From positions 59,988-123,987 of the forward strand of contig FNCM01000008.1 of assembly GCA_900100835.1 (NCBI GenBank): DNA of 64,000 bases. The letters are read 5' to 3'. Made by a program: the position numbers and the translations under genes. The notes under the pieces were generated by a model. The model was given only the letters and a program-made list of their open reading frames with translations, was not told the origin of the DNA and searched no databases. The stretch's first letter is position 1, and every line of letters starts with the position of its first letter. Below are positions 63,730 to 64,000 of this stretch, one piece after another. Origin of the DNA: Selenomonas sp. WCT3 (GTDB lineage: Bacteria; Bacillota; Negativicutes; Selenomonadales; Selenomonadaceae).

Positions 63730-64000
63730 ATGCGGCTAAATACAAGGTATGTTTCTCTATCGGTGTTAGGATACCAAGGTTACGTTGCACACGCTTGTGG
63801 TTGTAATAATGAATGTATGCTTCAATCGAACGCATAAGTTCACACTTGCTGGTAAAACGTCTGCCGTAGTACATCTCCCGCTTAAGGATGCCCCAGAATC
63901 CTTCCATAGGACCGTTGTCAATGCAATGGGCTACACGGGACATGCTTTGTGTCATTCCCTGTTTTTCCAGTTTGTGGTGGAAATTCCTGTTCGTATATTG
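63728..64000 (-). CDS. IS3-family transposase, C-terminal part
   Basis: The frame is open to the right edge, giving 90 C-terminal codons. The residues MSRVAHCIDNGPMEGFWGILKREM, over 24 positions, and YIHYYNHKRVQRNLG are the C-terminal end of the integrase core (rve) of IS3/IS150-type transposases, including the final catalytic glutamate region (N-G-P-M-E-G-F-W). The 5' part lies outside the window, so intactness cannot be judged. It converges on pyrE. Confidence 0.88.
   Translation of the reverse strand, partial: QYTNRNFHHKLEKQGMTQSMSRVAHCIDNGPMEGFWGILKREMYYGRRFTSKCELMRSIEAYIHYYNHKRVQRNLGILTPIEKHTLYLAA

Larger units (their letters stand above)
63653..64000 (-). mobile_element. End of an IS3-family insertion sequence, cut off by the window
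   Basis: The transposase fragment reads out of the window on the right. The likely element end is near 63653, where TGAACTGCTCCCCGTCAAG resembles IS3-family terminal repeats. The other end and any target duplication are outside the window. Confidence 0.7.

Overview
The window looks like chromosomal DNA of a diderm Firmicute of the class Negativicutes, most likely a Selenomonas-like member of the Selenomonadaceae. The Shine-Dalgarno sites (AAGGAGG type), frequent TTG/GTG starts and NAD-linked PyrK/PyrD are Firmicute-like. A TonB receptor with ExbB, ExbD and TonB, and a Wzx/Wzy/Wzz polysaccharide locus, imply an outer membrane. The genus is an inference from gene content. No rRNA, tRNA, CRISPR array or prophage was seen.

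Layout. 1-5600: end of a hybrid histidine kinase, ribF, rpsO and pnp. 5753-8928: an uncharacterised four-gene membrane operon (zinc-ribbon protein, TPM-domain protein, two anchored proteins). 9234-27223: an AT-rich surface polysaccharide locus. It holds Wzz, four glycosyltransferases, a DUF2334 deacetylase-like protein, a FemAB-like acyltransferase, Wzy, Ugd plus a UDP-glucuronate 4-epimerase, a TupA-type ATP-grasp protein followed by a broken second copy, Wzx, an MBOAT/SGNH acylation pair and a GalE-like epimerase. Two related long palindromes precede it, and a ribbon-helix-helix gene and a tyrosine recombinase follow it. 28760-35339: a membrane-anchored SGNH hydrolase, csrA, small unknown genes, udk, an MFS transporter and a small P-loop NTPase. 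35398-39491: two Fur-box-like sites, a TonB-dependent receptor, exbB, exbD and an atypical Gly/Ala-rich tonB. 39677-43688: a metallo-hydrolase, a CheB-like methylesterase with a degenerate receiver, and a second hybrid kinase. 43737-53639: a small gene under a strong promoter with a built-in palindrome, a paralogous SGNH hydrolase, cobO, ilvD, trmL, murB, small membrane proteins and a beta-CASP hydrolase. 53737-63587: a complete UMP operon, pyrB-pyrC-carA-carB-pyrK-pyrD-pyrF-pyrE, behind an attenuator-like leader. 63653-64000: the end of an IS3-family element.

How the genes work together. The pyr operon makes UMP from bicarbonate, glutamine and aspartate, and udk salvages uridine. Ugd and the 4-epimerase can supply UDP-glucuronate and UDP-galacturonate to the polysaccharide locus. 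Its chains would be flipped by Wzx, polymerised by Wzy, length-controlled by Wzz and modified by acyl groups; no priming glycosyl-phosphate transferase lies in the locus. The iron block forms one energised uptake system, probably Fur-controlled.

Most worth a second look: the paired palindromes before wzz, dispersed TTGAC-NN-GTCAA palindromes at stop codons, an 11-G tract between the TupA copies, the CheB-like protein without a phosphorylatable aspartate, the zinc-ribbon/TPM operon, the operator-like promoter at 44117-44145, and the pyr leader.
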